From assembly GCA_003214695.1 (NCBI GenBank), contig QCLI01000009.1, positions 1 to 48,132 on the forward strand: 48,132 bases of DNA. Direction: 5' to 3'. Every line of letters starts with the position of its first letter. Position 1 is the first letter of the stretch. This DNA is from Prochlorococcus sp. AG-412-P08. GTDB lineage: Bacteria; Cyanobacteriota; Cyanobacteriia; PCC-6307; Cyanobiaceae. The notes beneath the pieces were generated by a model that was not told the DNA's origin, did not search any database, and was given only the letters and a program-made list of their open reading frames with translations. The translations under genes and the position numbers were made by a program. Positions 25,439 through 35,367 of this stretch are shown piece by piece.

Positions 25439-27085
25439 GTGAACGCTGAACAACAGATGGAGTTGAGGAGAAAAGTTGCTGAACTTTTAGTTGTGAGAGC
25501 TAGTGGACATGCTTTGGATTCATTACGAGAATACCCTTCATGGGAATTATCTAATCAAGAATTGGAAAACTTGATAAGAGAGGGAGTTGGAGGAGTAATT
25601 TTTTATGGAGGAACTGTGAATGAAATCCAGGAAAGGACTGCAAAATTACGGAACTTTGCAAATGCATCACTTCTTTTTTGCGCTGATGTGGAAGAAGGCG
25701 TAGGTCAAAGGTTTGAGGGAGGTTCTTTTTTGCCTCCTCCTATGGCATTGGGCCTTGGATACTTAAAAGATCCTGAAAGCTCACTTGAATTGGCTGAAGA
25801 GTATGGGAAGTGTGTCGGCGACCAAGCTCGTCGTTGTGGCTTGAATTGGGTATTGGCGCCTGTCTGCGATGTTAATAGTAATCCTTTAAATCCAGTGATA
25901 AATATGAGAGCCTGGGGATCAGACCCTGAGGTTGCCTCTGTTCTTGCATGTGCTTTTCATAGAGGAATAGTTTCGCAGGGTGTGATGAGTTGTGCGAAAC
26001 ATTTTCCTGGTCATGGTGATACAAGAGTCGACTCGCACTTGGAGTTGCCAATTCTTGATAAAGATTTTCCAGGATTAGAACAATTAGAGCTTATTCCTTT
26101 TCAGTCATTAATTGATTCAGGCGTATCTAGTGTGATGTCCGCCCATGTTCTTTTTAGGAAAATTGACCGAAAATCTCTCGCAACTTTTTCAAGCAAGTTT
26201 CTAATTAAGTTGCTCCGTAAAAAAATGGGATTTGAAGGATTAGTTGTTACTGATGCTTTGCTAATGAAAGCAATAAGTGATCGCTATGACTCTGGAGAAG
26301 CAGCTGTATTGGCTTTTGATGCAGGTGCAGATTTACTTCTTATGCCTTCAGAACCATATAAGGCACTAAATGCACTTGTTGAAGCATTTTTGATAGGAAG
26401 AATTCCGCTGAGAAGACTTGATGAATCATTGGAAAGACGAAGAAAGGCAATCTTTCAGTTAGATAAAAGTTCCTCTAGTCAATTTCAAAAAGAAGATTTA
26501 TTGGAAACCCATAATTTTGTCAAAGCAAAGGATATTTCGCTAGTTCATAGACTTGTTGATGTTTCAATACAGATTAAGAATCCTCATATAATTTCTAGAT
26601 CGGGAGATTTAGTGAATTTAATTAAAATTGATGGAGTTTTACCATGTTCTCAATTATGCAATTCGTCTCCAGCTTTGATCATTCCGCAACAATGTGGTTA
26701 TAAAAATATTATTTGCCATCCTTTAGGGGTGAGTCCTTGGCAGGATAGTCAAGAAGAACCGTTAGCTTTAGATCGTCTTGGGAGAGGACCTTACTTGCTC
26801 CAATTATTTGTTAGAGGTAATCCCTTTCGAGGTGATCAAGACATGAAAGAACCTTGGATAGCAGTTGTTGAACAGTTGCAAAAGGGAAAACTTCTTTCTG
26901 GATTAATAGTTTATGGCAGTATGTACTTTTGGGAAAAACTCCTTACTGTATTAGAACCTTTGATCCCAGCGGCTTATAGTCCGGGGCAGATTCCAGAAGC
27001 TCAAGAGAAAATTCTTACAGCTTTGTTTGCGCAGAGCAAAGGCAAAAATATTTCTAGGAATAACTCTTTAGAGTTCACTAATTGA
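25439..27085 (+). CDS. nagZ: beta-N-acetylhexosaminidase, GH3 family
   Basis: 548 residues, longer than the roughly 340 of enterobacterial NagZ because of a C-terminal domain of about 200 residues typical of cyanobacterial forms. The catalytic domain has the NagZ loop KHFPGHGDTRVDSH (with the Asp-His dyad) and the nucleophile region VVTDALLMKAI. It removes GlcNAc from GlcNAc-anhydroMurNAc peptides, providing the substrate of AnmK (gene at 674-1813). GTG start at 25439, 2 bp after rbfA. No clear signal peptide, so it is probably cytoplasmic. Confidence 0.9.
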   Translation: MNAEQQMELRRKVAELLVVRASGHALDSLREYPSWELSNQELENLIREGVGGVIFYGGTVNEIQERTAKLRNFANASLLFCADVEEGVGQRFEGGSFLPPPMALGLGYLKDPESSLELAEEYGKCVGDQARRCGLNWVLAPVCDVNSNPLNPVINMRAWGSDPEVASVLACAFHRGIVSQGVMSCAKHFPGHGDTRVDSHLELPILDKDFPGLEQLELIPFQSLIDSGVSSVMSAHVLFRKIDRKSLATFSSKFLIKLLRKKMGFEGLVVTDALLMKAISDRYDSGEAAVLAFDAGADLLLMPSEPYKALNALVEAFLIGRIPLRRLDESLERRRKAIFQLDKSSSSQFQKEDLLETHNFVKAKDISLVHRLVDVSIQIKNPHIISRSGDLVNLIKIDGVLPCSQLCNSSPALIIPQQCGYKNIICHPLGVSPWQDSQEEPLALDRLGRGPYLLQLFVRGNPFRGDQDMKEPWIAVVEQLQKGKLLSGLIVYGSMYFWEKLLTVLEPLIPAAYSPGQIPEAQEKILTALFAQSKGKNISRNNSLEFTN

Positions 27086-27111
27086 TCTCGATTAAGAGTT
27101 GTTTTTAACCT

Positions 27112-27915
27112 ATGAATTTGGAGCAAATCCTGCCTTTAACTGGGAAGACAGTTGTTCTTACTAGATCCCAGGATCAACAAGCAGAAGCCCGTGCTCTTTT
27201 TGAGAATAAAGGCGCAAGAGTATTAGATCTTCCTGCTTTAGTTATTGGCCCTCCCGATGAATGGGCCCCTTTAGATGATGCTTTGCAAGATATAGAGAAT
27301 TTTCATTGGATCATTTTTTCTAGCAGTAATGGAGTAATGGCTGTGGAGCATCGATTGCAATTGATTGGAACCTCTCTTGCTGTATTGCCTAAAAGTTTAA
27401 AAGTTGCTGCAGTTGGTAGAAAAACTGCCCGCTTGCTCGAATCCCTTGATGTGATTCCAGACTTTGTGCCACCCAAATTTTCAGCTGATAGTTTAATTAA
27501 ACACTTTCCGGTACCAGCTTTGGGATTAAGAATTTTGATCCCAAGAGTCCAAACTGGAGGAAGAAATCTTTTATTTCAAGAGCTTTCTAGTGCTGGGGCC
27601 AGTGTAATTGAAGTCCCTGCATATGAATCCCAGTGCCCAAAAGAGATCCCTAGAGATACTCTGACTGAGTTGACTACAGCAAAAATTGATGCAATTTTAT
27701 TTACCAGTGCTAAAACAGCAGCACATACTGCCCATTTAATTGAAGAAGCTTTGGGATCTGATTGGCAAAAAATATTATTGGGGGTCAAGATTATTTCTAT
27801 AGGTCCTCAGACAAGCATTAGTTGTAGAAAATGTTTCAATCGCTTAGATAAGGAAGCAACTCAGTATGACCTTGAGGGTTTATTGCAAGCCTGTATTAAA
27901 TCTATAGAAAGTTAG
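27112..27915 (+). CDS. hemD: uroporphyrinogen-III synthase
   Basis: 267 residues. Cyclises hydroxymethylbilane to uroporphyrinogen III, the common precursor of chlorophyll, heme and B12. Two Rossmann-like halves are visible: KTVVLTRSQDQQAEARALFE and FHWIIFSSSNGVMAVEHRL in the N-terminal region, KVAAVGRKTARLLES, and ILFTSAKTAAH in the C-terminal region. Family members are weakly conserved, but these blocks are clear. It follows nagZ by 26 bp and is convergent with the SRPBCC gene. Confidence 0.92.
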   Translation: MNLEQILPLTGKTVVLTRSQDQQAEARALFENKGARVLDLPALVIGPPDEWAPLDDALQDIENFHWIIFSSSNGVMAVEHRLQLIGTSLAVLPKSLKVAAVGRKTARLLESLDVIPDFVPPKFSADSLIKHFPVPALGLRILIPRVQTGGRNLLFQELSSAGASVIEVPAYESQCPKEIPRDTLTELTTAKIDAILFTSAKTAAHTAHLIEEALGSDWQKILLGVKIISIGPQTSISCRKCFNRLDKEATQYDLEGLLQACIKSIES

Positions 27916-27946
27916 CTTATGGTTACCTATTGGCAGTTAATTCAGT

Positions 27947-28402
27947 TTATTCACCTTGACCACTTTCAACAAGATTTTTAAAATTATCTAGGTTATTTTG
28001 CAGTTCATTAGTTACTAGCTTGCCAAGAATATCTTCTTTCATAAATCTTGCTAGTGCTTTAGGTAATTCATAGGAAATTATTAATTCTACGAATGTAGAA
28101 TTCCCTTCTTCTTCAAATTGTACTGAACCTTTTGTTGGTAATCCACCGACAGATGACCATTTAAGTCTTTGCTGTGCAACTCTTTCATTTATTTGTGCTT
28201 TCCATTTAAAGCGAAAACCATTAGCTGACAAAGTCCATTCTGTTAGATCTGGAAGGGTTGTTGTTTCATTATCAAGTGGTTTCACAGATTCTATCCATGT
28301 CATCCATAAAGGCATTGCTTCAAGATCACTCCACACGTTCCAAACCTGCCCAACTGGAGCATTTATTCTGCTAATAACAGTATGTTCTAGCCATTGTCCC
28401 AT
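27947..28402 (-). CDS. SRPBCC (START-like) family protein
   Basis: 151 residues. The polyketide-cyclase/START pattern is seen: N-terminal ISRINAPVGQVWNVWSDLEAMPLWMTWI, a central beta sheet (FRFKWKAQI), and a C-terminal helix (MKEDILGKLVTNELQNNLDNFK). Such folds bind hydrophobic ligands. It lies 1 bp after the zds stop on the same strand, so a role near carotenoid or quinone metabolism is possible but inferred from position only. Confidence 0.85.
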   Translation of the reverse strand: MGQWLEHTVISRINAPVGQVWNVWSDLEAMPLWMTWIESVKPLDNETTTLPDLTEWTLSANGFRFKWKAQINERVAQQRLKWSSVGGLPTKGSVQFEEEGNSTFVELIISYELPKALARFMKEDILGKLVTNELQNNLDNFKNLVESGQGE

Positions 28403-28403
28403 A

Positions 28404-29864
28404 TCAATAGACTGAAGTGTTTTTTTCTAGCTCAGGCGGCTCCTCAAGTATTGCTGAAGCGGCTAGATGCCCACTCATTGTCGCACCTTCCATAGAGTCT
28501 ATATAGTCTTGTTTTGTATAACTACCTGCCAAGAAGAAATTACGTATTGGGGTTGATTGACTGGGTCTAAATGGTTCCATTCCAGGTGCTTCTCGATAAA
28601 GAGATTGGGTTAATTTCACAACATTACTCCAAACTAACGTTAAATTTTTTGCTGATGGAAAGAGAGCTTTGACTTGCTTATCAGTATGTTCCACTATTGT
28701 GCTGGAAGATTTAGGAATCCATGGATCCCCTGGAGTAAGAACGCATTGTAATAGTGAGCCAAGACCATCTTTTCGATAGTCTTCTGGACTAGTTAGGGCA
28801 AGATCTGCAAAGCAACTGAAATCCGCATCAGCAGTATATAAAAGGTTATCGAGCCCTGATGGCTTATGAAGGTTTTGTTGAGCACCTTTGTTCTTTAATT
28901 CAGTAACCCATCCGTCATATCTAAGTTGAACTGTTGCAACTGGCACAGCATCTAATTTGTCGATACATGCAAATTCGGAGAATGACTTCCATCCTTCAGG
29001 AATAATTTTTTGAATTCCTGGAACATCACAAGCTGCAAGATATTTATCAGCTTTAATTGTTTTCTCTCCTTCAGGAGTATTTAGTATCAATTCAGTAACC
29101 TCTGGCTTTTCAATACTTTCAAAACAGATTTCTTTGACTTTATGTCTCAGGTGAAGGCTTCCGCCTTTCTGTTCGATATATTCAAGAATGGGTTTTGTAA
29201 GCCATTTATGTGGAGAACCTTTTAAGAGATTCAATTTTGAAGCTTTTGTTTTTGCTGCAAACATCATAAAGATTGTAAGCATGCATCTTGCAGAAATTGC
29301 CTCGCAATCAATGAAACCAAGAGCATAAGCAATTGGATTCCACATCCTTTGGATACTATTTAGACTACCCCCATGATTTAAGAACCATTCTTGAAAGCTA
29401 ATTTCATCTAGTGCTCTAATTGTTTTCATAGCGCCTTCGTAATCAATTAGGCCCTGAACAATGGGGCTAGTTCCTAGAGCAAGAGCGTTTCGTAATTTAT
29501 CTATCCAATTCAGCTGAGGTGTTGTAAAGAAGGCTTTTAGACCGTTAAAAGGTGCACCAAGTGCAAAACGAAAATCTAGAGATTTTACATCTCCTCCTTC
29601 ATTAACAAATAAATGTGTGTGTTCTTTGGGTAATAGGTTTTCTAGCGCACCTACTTTTTTCATTAGAGCAAATAAATTTGCGTAATTGAAGAAAAAAACG
29701 TGTAGTCCCATTTCAATGTGATTCCCTTCTTGATCTTCCCAACTGCCAACTTTCCCACCTAAGAAGGGCCTAGCTTCAAAAAGCTCGACTGTATGTCCGG
29801 CATCAACAAGGTCCACCGCTGCTGAAAGTCCAGCGAGGCCAGCACCAATTATCGCAACCTTCAT
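28404..29864 (-). CDS. zds: zeta-carotene desaturase
   Basis: 486 residues. Desaturates zeta-carotene to lycopene with electrons passed to plastoquinone, on the thylakoid or cytoplasmic membrane. FAD-binding [17 protein letters not shown] at 3-19, then [16 protein letters not shown], and a C-terminal [23 protein letters not shown] block in two parts, which is characteristic of plant-type Pds/Zds enzymes. The [13 protein letters not shown] form fits Zds rather than Pds. The SRPBCC gene follows immediately. Confidence 0.92.
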   Translation of the reverse strand: MKVAIIGAGLAGLSAAVDLVDAGHTVELFEARPFLGGKVGSWEDQEGNHIEMGLHVFFFNYANLFALMKKVGALENLLPKEHTHLFVNEGGDVKSLDFRFALGAPFNGLKAFFTTPQLNWIDKLRNALALGTSPIVQGLIDYEGAMKTIRALDEISFQEWFLNHGGSLNSIQRMWNPIAYALGFIDCEAISARCMLTIFMMFAAKTKASKLNLLKGSPHKWLTKPILEYIEQKGGSLHLRHKVKEICFESIEKPEVTELILNTPEGEKTIKADKYLAACDVPGIQKIIPEGWKSFSEFACIDKLDAVPVATVQLRYDGWVTELKNKGAQQNLHKPSGLDNLLYTADADFSCFADLALTSPEDYRKDGLGSLLQCVLTPGDPWIPKSSSTIVEHTDKQVKALFPSAKNLTLVWSNVVKLTQSLYREAPGMEPFRPSQSTPIRNFFLAGSYTKQDYIDSMEGATMSGHLAASAILEEPPELEKNTSVY

Positions 29865-29972
29865 CGCTTTATTTGAATAAACTTACTAATACCATTAACA
29901 ATAGTGGAAAGGCTTTATAAGACAAAATCTAAGGTTTATTAATAAAGTGATATTAGACTAAGGCTAAAAACA

Positions 29973-30368
29973 ATGAATAGTTCTCTTTCTCCAAGCACTT
30001 CTCCCCATACAGCTGAAGATGGTAAAGGTATTTTGATCACTCCTTCTGCTATGAACCAATTAGCAAGACTTTGCGGAGAAAAAGGAGATCATCAATTTCT
30101 TCGGGTAGGGGTTCGCTCAGGTGGTTGCAGTGGAATGAGTTACACAATGGACTTTGTTGATTCTGCTGATGTACAAGAAGGTGATGAAGTGTATGAATAT
30201 CAAACACTGGAAGGCACTTCCTTTAAAGTTGTTTGCGATCAAAAAAGTCTTTTATATATTTATGGAATGCAGTTAGATTTTAGCAATGAATTAATAGGTG
30301 GAGGATTTAATTTCACTAATCCCAATGCCACTCAAACCTGTGGTTGTGGAAGTTCATTTGCTGTTTGA
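29973..30368 (+). CDS. A-type iron-sulfur carrier (SufA/IscA family)
   Basis: 131 residues. The HesB/IscA domain (about 20-127) has the three ligand cysteines: Cys52 in GGCSGM, and Cys123 and Cys125 in TCGCGSSF. The N-terminal 18 residues are a Ser/Pro-rich extension. It receives or transfers Fe-S clusters. Divergent from zds with a 108-bp gap. Start at the ATG 29973. Confidence 0.93.
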   Translation: MNSSLSPSTSPHTAEDGKGILITPSAMNQLARLCGEKGDHQFLRVGVRSGGCSGMSYTMDFVDSADVQEGDEVYEYQTLEGTSFKVVCDQKSLLYIYGMQLDFSNELIGGGFNFTNPNATQTCGCGSSFAV

Positions 30369-30398
30369 AAATCAAGTAACACATTCTTTAATTTGTTT

Positions 30399-30833
30399 AT
30401 GACTGTTAATCCAATGGACAGAAATGATGAAAGCCTTTTTGATAATGCTATGGCCAGATATCAGTCTGGTGAAAAGGCAAGTAAGTTAATAAAAGACTTT
30501 GAGGAAATAACAAGTATTTCTCCAAATCAATCAGCAGGTTGGACTTGTTTATCTTGGTTGCAATTACTCTGTAATGAGAATCAGAATGCTTTGAGATCTG
30601 CACGAGTTGCAGTTAAACTTAATCCTCAGGACCCTCAATCTAGAATTAACTTAACAATTGCTCTTCTTGAAACTAATTCAAAAGGAGTCAGAGAACATAT
30701 TGAATTTGTAAAAAGAGCTTTATTAATTGTACCAGACTTGGAAAAGGAATTGAAGGCTTCTCTTAATGATGGAATAAATAGGAAGCCTGATTGGAATTCT
30801 TTGAAAAAAATTCAGTCATGGCTGGGGTTTTAA
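30399..30833 (+). CDS. TPR-like protein of unknown role
   Basis: 144 residues, all helical. Two or three degenerate tetratricopeptide units are visible (SAGWTCLSWLQLLCNENQNA, ALRSARVAVKLNPQDPQSRI). No signal peptide is seen. The ATG at 30399 is preferred to a TTG two codons upstream. The TTG start of the LpxB-like gene lies 1 bp after its stop, so the two are co-translated. The partner is unknown. Confidence 0.8.
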   Translation: MTVNPMDRNDESLFDNAMARYQSGEKASKLIKDFEEITSISPNQSAGWTCLSWLQLLCNENQNALRSARVAVKLNPQDPQSRINLTIALLETNSKGVREHIEFVKRALLIVPDLEKELKASLNDGINRKPDWNSLKKIQSWLGF

Positions 30834-30834
30834 T

Positions 30835-32055
30835 TTGGCTAAATTACTTCTTATAAGTAATGGACATGGTGAAGATGTATCTGGTGCATTATTAGCAACT
30901 GAATTACAAAGAATAGGTCATCAGGTCGAAGCATTTCCTTTAGTGGGAAAAGGGAATGCGTATCAAAACGAAGGAATTAAGATTCATGGTTTTAGAAGGG
31001 AATTTAGTACAGGTGGTATTGGATATACAAGTTTGATTGGCCGATTTACTGAACTCGTTCAAGGTCAAATATTTTATCTTGCTCTTAGTATTTTGCGCTT
31101 ATTGAAGATAGTAAGTACTTTTGACCTCTTAATTGTTGTTGGTGATGTAGTTCCATTGCTTGCAGCTTGGATTAGTAACAGAAAATCTGTTGTCTATTTA
31201 GTTGCATACTCTAGTCATTATGAGGGCAAATTACGCTTACCTTGGCCAGCTTCCTTTTGTTTGAAAAGTAAGAGAGTTTTAGAGATTTATAGCCGAGACA
31301 AATTAACTGCTGAAGATTTAACAGTTCAACTTAATAGACCAATCATTTTTTTGGGCAATCCATTTATGGACCCAGTATTAACCCCCAGGAATAAATTGCC
31401 TAAAAGAGTTTTTCGCTTAGGAATATTGCCTGGTAGTCGTAGACCAGAGTTGGATAATAACTTATTAATGATTTTGCATGTTTTGAAATGTTTGCCTAAT
31501 TCATTGCTTACTGCTTCAGATTTTAGTTTGGATATGGCATTGGTTAATGCTATGGGGAATGAAGAATTGCTGGCTTTGGTTTCTAAGGATGGGTGGCATT
31601 GCATGAATGAATCTTTCCAGACTAGTTATATGAAATTGGTGAATGGTTCTTGTCGTTTGACAGTTCACAGGAATTCTTTTGTAGAACTTTTACAGAGCAG
31701 TGACCTCTTATTGTGTATGGCTGGAACAGCTGCTGAGCAAGCTATTGGATTAGCTAAACCAGTTATTCAGCTTCCTGGGAGAGGACCTCAATTCACTTCT
31801 TCTTTTGCTGAGGCTCAAAGAAGATTACTTGGAAAAACAGTTTTTTGTGCAAAAGAGGACTCTTTTAATAAAAGAAATCTTTTCTTGGAAACAGCGAATT
31901 TAATTCTTTTAATTTTTAATCAATTGCATCAAGATTCTCAACTTAAAAACGATTGTGTAAACGAGGCATTATGTCGACTAGGTAGTAAAGGAGGAACACA
32001 ACGTATGACGTCCTCTATAAATGAATTGATATTTAAATTTGGATTACATGAATAA
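30835..32055 (+). CDS. lipid-A-disaccharide synthase-related protein (TIGR03492)
   Basis: 406 residues, GT-B-like. N-terminal LLLISNGHGEDVSGALLATEL and the central VGDVVPLLAAW match the LpxB-related family TIGR03492 found in cyanobacteria and plants, distinct from true LpxB. The C-terminal half has AGTAAEQAIGLAKPVIQLPG, a nucleotide-sugar-binding type motif. The product is unknown. TTG start at 30835, directly after the TPR gene. Confidence 0.85.
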   Translation: MAKLLLISNGHGEDVSGALLATELQRIGHQVEAFPLVGKGNAYQNEGIKIHGFRREFSTGGIGYTSLIGRFTELVQGQIFYLALSILRLLKIVSTFDLLIVVGDVVPLLAAWISNRKSVVYLVAYSSHYEGKLRLPWPASFCLKSKRVLEIYSRDKLTAEDLTVQLNRPIIFLGNPFMDPVLTPRNKLPKRVFRLGILPGSRRPELDNNLLMILHVLKCLPNSLLTASDFSLDMALVNAMGNEELLALVSKDGWHCMNESFQTSYMKLVNGSCRLTVHRNSFVELLQSSDLLLCMAGTAAEQAIGLAKPVIQLPGRGPQFTSSFAEAQRRLLGKTVFCAKEDSFNKRNLFLETANLILLIFNQLHQDSQLKNDCVNEALCRLGSKGGTQRMTSSINELIFKFGLHE

Positions 32056-32073
32056 GCAGTGGAAATTTCTTAC

Positions 32074-33003
32074 TTATGAGTCTCTGATTGATTGAAACGC
32101 ATTATCCAGATTAGGGTAATTAAACTTGAAGCCTTCTTTTGCAAGCCGTTTGGGACTAACTTTTTGTCCTTGAAGAACGACTTGTGCCCCATCCCCAAGC
32201 AGTATTTTTAAGATTGCTCCTGGAACGGCCACAAGCGATGGACGATTAAGTGATTTGCCTAGAAGATGAGAAAATTCGTACATAGTAACTGGATTCGGAC
32301 TTACACCATTGAAGACTCCTGACCAAGACTTCCTCGTCAGGGCCTGTTCAATAATTTGGCATAGATCACTTCTGTGAATCCAACTCATCCATTGTTTTCC
32401 GCTACCAATGGGCCCACCAAAGCCTGCTCGGAAAACAGGAATCATCTTTGCTAACGCTCCTCCACCTTTGCCCAGAACTATACCTGTTCTAATAGTTACT
32501 AATCGAGTTTGTCTTGGCTTTTGTGAGGCGATGCTTTCCCATTGATAGCAGAGCTTTGCTAGAAAATCTTCACCTGAAGAGCTGTTTTCGTCGAATAACT
32601 TTTCTAAACTGGTTCCATAAAAACCTATGGCTGATCCATTGATGAGAACTGAGGGAGATCTTTTAAGTTTAGAAATTGCATTGATTAAATATTGAGTAGA
32701 TTGGAGGCGGCTTTTCTTTATTTCTTTGAGATGTCTCTGAGTCCAACGCTTGTCTGCAATAGGCTCTCCAGCAAGATTAATTATCCCTTCTGCGCTTGCT
32801 AATGAATTAATCAGCTCACTTTTGTTCCAACAAGAAAGATTTGCTGGATTAGCATTTATAAAATTAATTGTATTTAAATTAAAATTTTTGAGCTTCTTTT
32901 TATTCCTTCGACTAACTATTGTTATTTGATGTCCAGAGGAAAGAAGTCTTGGAACTAACTCAGAACCAATAAATCCAGTACAGCCAAATAGTAGTAATTG
33001 CAT
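32074..33003 (-). CDS. TIGR01777 family NAD-dependent epimerase-like protein
   Basis: 309 residues. Rossmann motif FGCTGFIGSELV at 6-17, then IINLAGEPIADKRWTQRHLKEI, the diagnostic block of the TIGR01777 (SulA/YfcH-like) family, and a C-terminal DUF1731 region with LGDGAQVVLQGQKVSPKRL. Members are atypical short-chain dehydrogenases; plant and cyanobacterial ones have been linked to cell-division inhibition. It is convergent with the LpxB-related gene (18-bp gap). Confidence 0.9.
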   Translation of the reverse strand: MQLLLFGCTGFIGSELVPRLLSSGHQITIVSRRNKKKLKNFNLNTINFINANPANLSCWNKSELINSLASAEGIINLAGEPIADKRWTQRHLKEIKKSRLQSTQYLINAISKLKRSPSVLINGSAIGFYGTSLEKLFDENSSSGEDFLAKLCYQWESIASQKPRQTRLVTIRTGIVLGKGGGALAKMIPVFRAGFGGPIGSGKQWMSWIHRSDLCQIIEQALTRKSWSGVFNGVSPNPVTMYEFSHLLGKSLNRPSLVAVPGAILKILLGDGAQVVLQGQKVSPKRLAKEGFKFNYPNLDNAFQSIRDS

Positions 33004-33080
33004 AAAACCTCATGTCGTGGATAGATCTACAGTTTGTGCTAGAGATTGGATACTGATTATTTTAGTAGGATTATTTTCTA

Positions 33081-33329
33081 ATGATTGAACAACCTGATTC
33101 TATAAAAGCGCCAAAACCTTTCCGAAAGGGTTCCTTGGTTCGGGTAAACCGTAAGGCTTATCTAAATAGCCTTGAATCAATGTCCAGTGATGAGTCTTTA
33201 CCTGAATATATTTTCGAAGGACCTGGCGAGTTGCTCATTGTTCAAGGGGAGTTTGGACAAGTGCGTTGGCGCATGCCTGTCCCTGATGTTTGGTTTAGGA
33301 TTGATCAATTAGAGGCTTGGACTGAATAA
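33081..33329 (+). CDS. ndhO: NAD(P)H-quinone oxidoreductase subunit O
   Basis: 82 residues. NdhO is a small peripheral subunit of the cyanobacterial NDH-1 complex on the thylakoid membrane. The pattern KGSLVRVNRKAYLNSLES, then IFEGPGELLIV, then W-R-M-P-V-P-D-V-W-F-R-x-D-Q-L-E, is diagnostic. Start is the ATG at 33081. It is divergent from the epimerase-like gene and convergent with the DnaJ-domain gene. Confidence 0.95.
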   Translation: MIEQPDSIKAPKPFRKGSLVRVNRKAYLNSLESMSSDESLPEYIFEGPGELLIVQGEFGQVRWRMPVPDVWFRIDQLEAWTE

Positions 33330-33343
33330 GATGATTTTTGAAA

Positions 33344-33997
33344 CTAGAAACGGATCTTATCTTTTTTAAGAAGCAATCTTTTCTTTTTTGCTTTACGTAG
33401 CATTTCATGTCCATCATGTAAATAACTTTCTACATATCCTGCGGTATATCTTCCCAATTCATTTATTCCATCTTGTAGTTCTGAAAAACATTGATAAAGA
33501 CTAAGACTAAAGTGCTTTGCCTCTAATGGGGTAGCCATAGATTGGTATAGATCTTTTGCTTTTGTTAGTTTCTTTTTGCTTTTTTCAATGTATTCACAGA
33601 AACCTGCCATAAGTAGATCGTCGTAAGGATCAGCCGAGAGCTCTTTTAATTTTCTTGGGAATGGGTTAATTACTTCCCCCATTAATCGATCTATGGGAAT
33701 ATAAACCACTTTTACCCAAAGAGATATCTCTTCATCTTTTCCAGAGCCTTTTTTTACCGGAGTCTGATAATTGACAGTAGCTTCTCGATTTCTCTTTGGA
33801 CCTGGTGCATTCTTTACTTGGTTATAATTATTTCTAATTGTTTCCCACGCTGCATTTATTGCAAGGATCTTCTTGTTGTCCCCTCCAGTTCCAGTATCAG
33901 GGTGAAATTTCTTTGCCAATGCCCTGTAAGCAGCTTTTATTTCCTTGAAAGGAGTGTCTGTAGAAACGCCTAAAAGCTTGTATGGATCGTTTATCAT
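33344..33997 (-). CDS. DnaJ-domain protein
   Basis: 217 residues. The N-terminal J domain (about 4-60) has the His-Pro-Asp motif at 32-34 (KFHPDTG) needed to stimulate Hsp70 ATPase. No Gly/Phe or zinc region follows; the remaining 150 residues are helical and basic at the end. This matches a cyanobacterial J-protein of unknown client. It starts 23 bp after the cysK stop on the same strand. Confidence 0.9.
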   Translation of the reverse strand: MINDPYKLLGVSTDTPFKEIKAAYRALAKKFHPDTGTGGDNKKILAINAAWETIRNNYNQVKNAPGPKRNREATVNYQTPVKKGSGKDEEISLWVKVVYIPIDRLMGEVINPFPRKLKELSADPYDDLLMAGFCEYIEKSKKKLTKAKDLYQSMATPLEAKHFSLSLYQCFSELQDGINELGRYTAGYVESYLHDGHEMLRKAKKKRLLLKKDKIRF

Positions 33998-34020
33998 TTG
34001 TTAGATATATTCTGAATTTT

Positions 34021-34989
34021 TCAGATGTATCCATCTGTTCTTGGTTGGAAGGATGAAAGGTTAGTGAACATAGAAGTAGATAAATATCTTTCTCCAAAAC
34101 TTGGTAAGACAATAACAATGCGTTTATTTTCCATATCCGATCGTTTACCGATTTCCAGTCCTGCAGATACTGCTGCACCACTACTGATTCCACTCAAAAG
34201 TCCTTCTTGTCTGGCAAGTTGCCTGCCGACTTCCATTGCTTTGGCATCATCAACCTCTATGACTTCATCAATTAATGATGTATCAAGTACTTTTGGTATA
34301 AAGCCAGCTCCAATTCCCTGGATACTATGAGGCCCTGGATCTTTGCCAGAGAGAACAGCGCTAGAAGATGGTTCTATAGCAAAGACTTTAAGGTTTGGAT
34401 TTCTTGTTCTTAGTACTGTGGCACAGCCAGTAATAGTTCCTCCAGTACCTACTCCGGCTACTAAAGCATCAACTTTTCCGTCACAATCTGACCAGATTTC
34501 TTCTGCTGTTGTGGCTTCGTGAACTTTTGGGTTGGCAGGATTATCAAATTGCTGCAAGAGATAGGAGTTGGGAATTGCAATGACTAACTCTTGTGCCAGG
34601 TTTATGGCACCTTGCATTCCATCTTTGCCTGGTGTTAGTTGGATTTCAGCTCCATATGCTCGTAGCATTGCCCGTCGCTCTGTACTCATTGAGTCGGGCA
34701 TTGTAAGAATTAATCGATAACCCTTTGCTGCAGCTACCATTGCAAGAGCTATTCCAGTATTGCCGCTTGTTGGCTCTATGAGAACTGTTGTTGAAGGACT
34801 AATTGTGCCTTCTTTCTCTGCAGCGACAACCATTGCTCCAGCAATACGATCTTTGACAGAGGATGTGGGGTTGAAACTTTCGAGCTTTGCTAGTAATTCT
34901 GCTTTACATCCAAAAGACTTTGGAAGACGGTTCAGTCTTACTAGGGGCGTTCTGCCCACTAAATTGGTTATGTCGGATGCTATGGGCAT
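34021..34989 (-). CDS. cysK: cysteine synthase A
   Basis: 322 residues. PLP enzyme that makes cysteine from O-acetylserine and sulfide. PLP-binding Lys46 in [13 protein letters not shown], phosphate-binding PTSGNTG near 72-78, and [10 protein letters not shown] near 176-185. The C-terminal SGISSGAA block is also present. Complete and of normal length. The DnaJ gene follows by 23 bp. Confidence 0.95.
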   Translation of the reverse strand: MPIASDITNLVGRTPLVRLNRLPKSFGCKAELLAKLESFNPTSSVKDRIAGAMVVAAEKEGTISPSTTVLIEPTSGNTGIALAMVAAAKGYRLILTMPDSMSTERRAMLRAYGAEIQLTPGKDGMQGAINLAQELVIAIPNSYLLQQFDNPANPKVHEATTAEEIWSDCDGKVDALVAGVGTGGTITGCATVLRTRNPNLKVFAIEPSSSAVLSGKDPGPHSIQGIGAGFIPKVLDTSLIDEVIEVDDAKAMEVGRQLARQEGLLSGISSGAAVSAGLEIGKRSDMENKRIVIVLPSFGERYLSTSMFTNLSSFQPRTDGYI

Positions 34990-35099
34990 TAACTTTTTTA
35001 GAATGTTTTACTTATTGAAATGTTGAAGCTGAATTCATTTATATATTATTTTCACTTCGAGCTCAAAATCAATAAAATCAAAGTATTTGAGAATTTACT

Positions 35100-35363
35100 G
35101 TGTATTTAATTGAGATTGCTCTTAAATTCAGCCCTCTTCCATTGTCAGTTCAACGTAAACAATTAGAGGATGCTACAGCCTTGTACAAGTCTTTAAAAGA
35201 AACGCTGAAGACAGGAGACCCAAAAGTTGTAGAGATCCATTGCGAACAGGTTGAAGATAAAAAAATAGCAATTTTGACCAGTGAATTGCTAGCAGTTCAG
35301 ATGTATGAAAAAACAACAGGTGCTGGTGGAAGTAGACGACCTGGCTTTTCCTTGGATCAATAG
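35100..35363 (+). CDS. UPF0367 family protein
   Basis: 87 residues. The pattern YLIEIALKFSPLPLSVQRKQ, then EDATALYKSLKE, and a C-terminal GGSRRPGFSLDQ match the small cyanobacterial UPF0367 family. Function unknown. The GTG start at 35100 fits the family N terminus (M-Y-L/V-I/V-E). Its stop is 4 bp before the ABC ATPase ATG, so the two are co-transcribed. Confidence 0.85.
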   Translation: MYLIEIALKFSPLPLSVQRKQLEDATALYKSLKETLKTGDPKVVEIHCEQVEDKKIAILTSELLAVQMYEKTTGAGGSRRPGFSLDQ

Positions 35364-35367
35364 ATTT

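Noticed and set aside
35305-35367. Extended N terminus for the ABC ATPase
   Set aside because: It would overlap the UPF0367 gene in another frame; the ATG at 35368 directly after that stop fits better.
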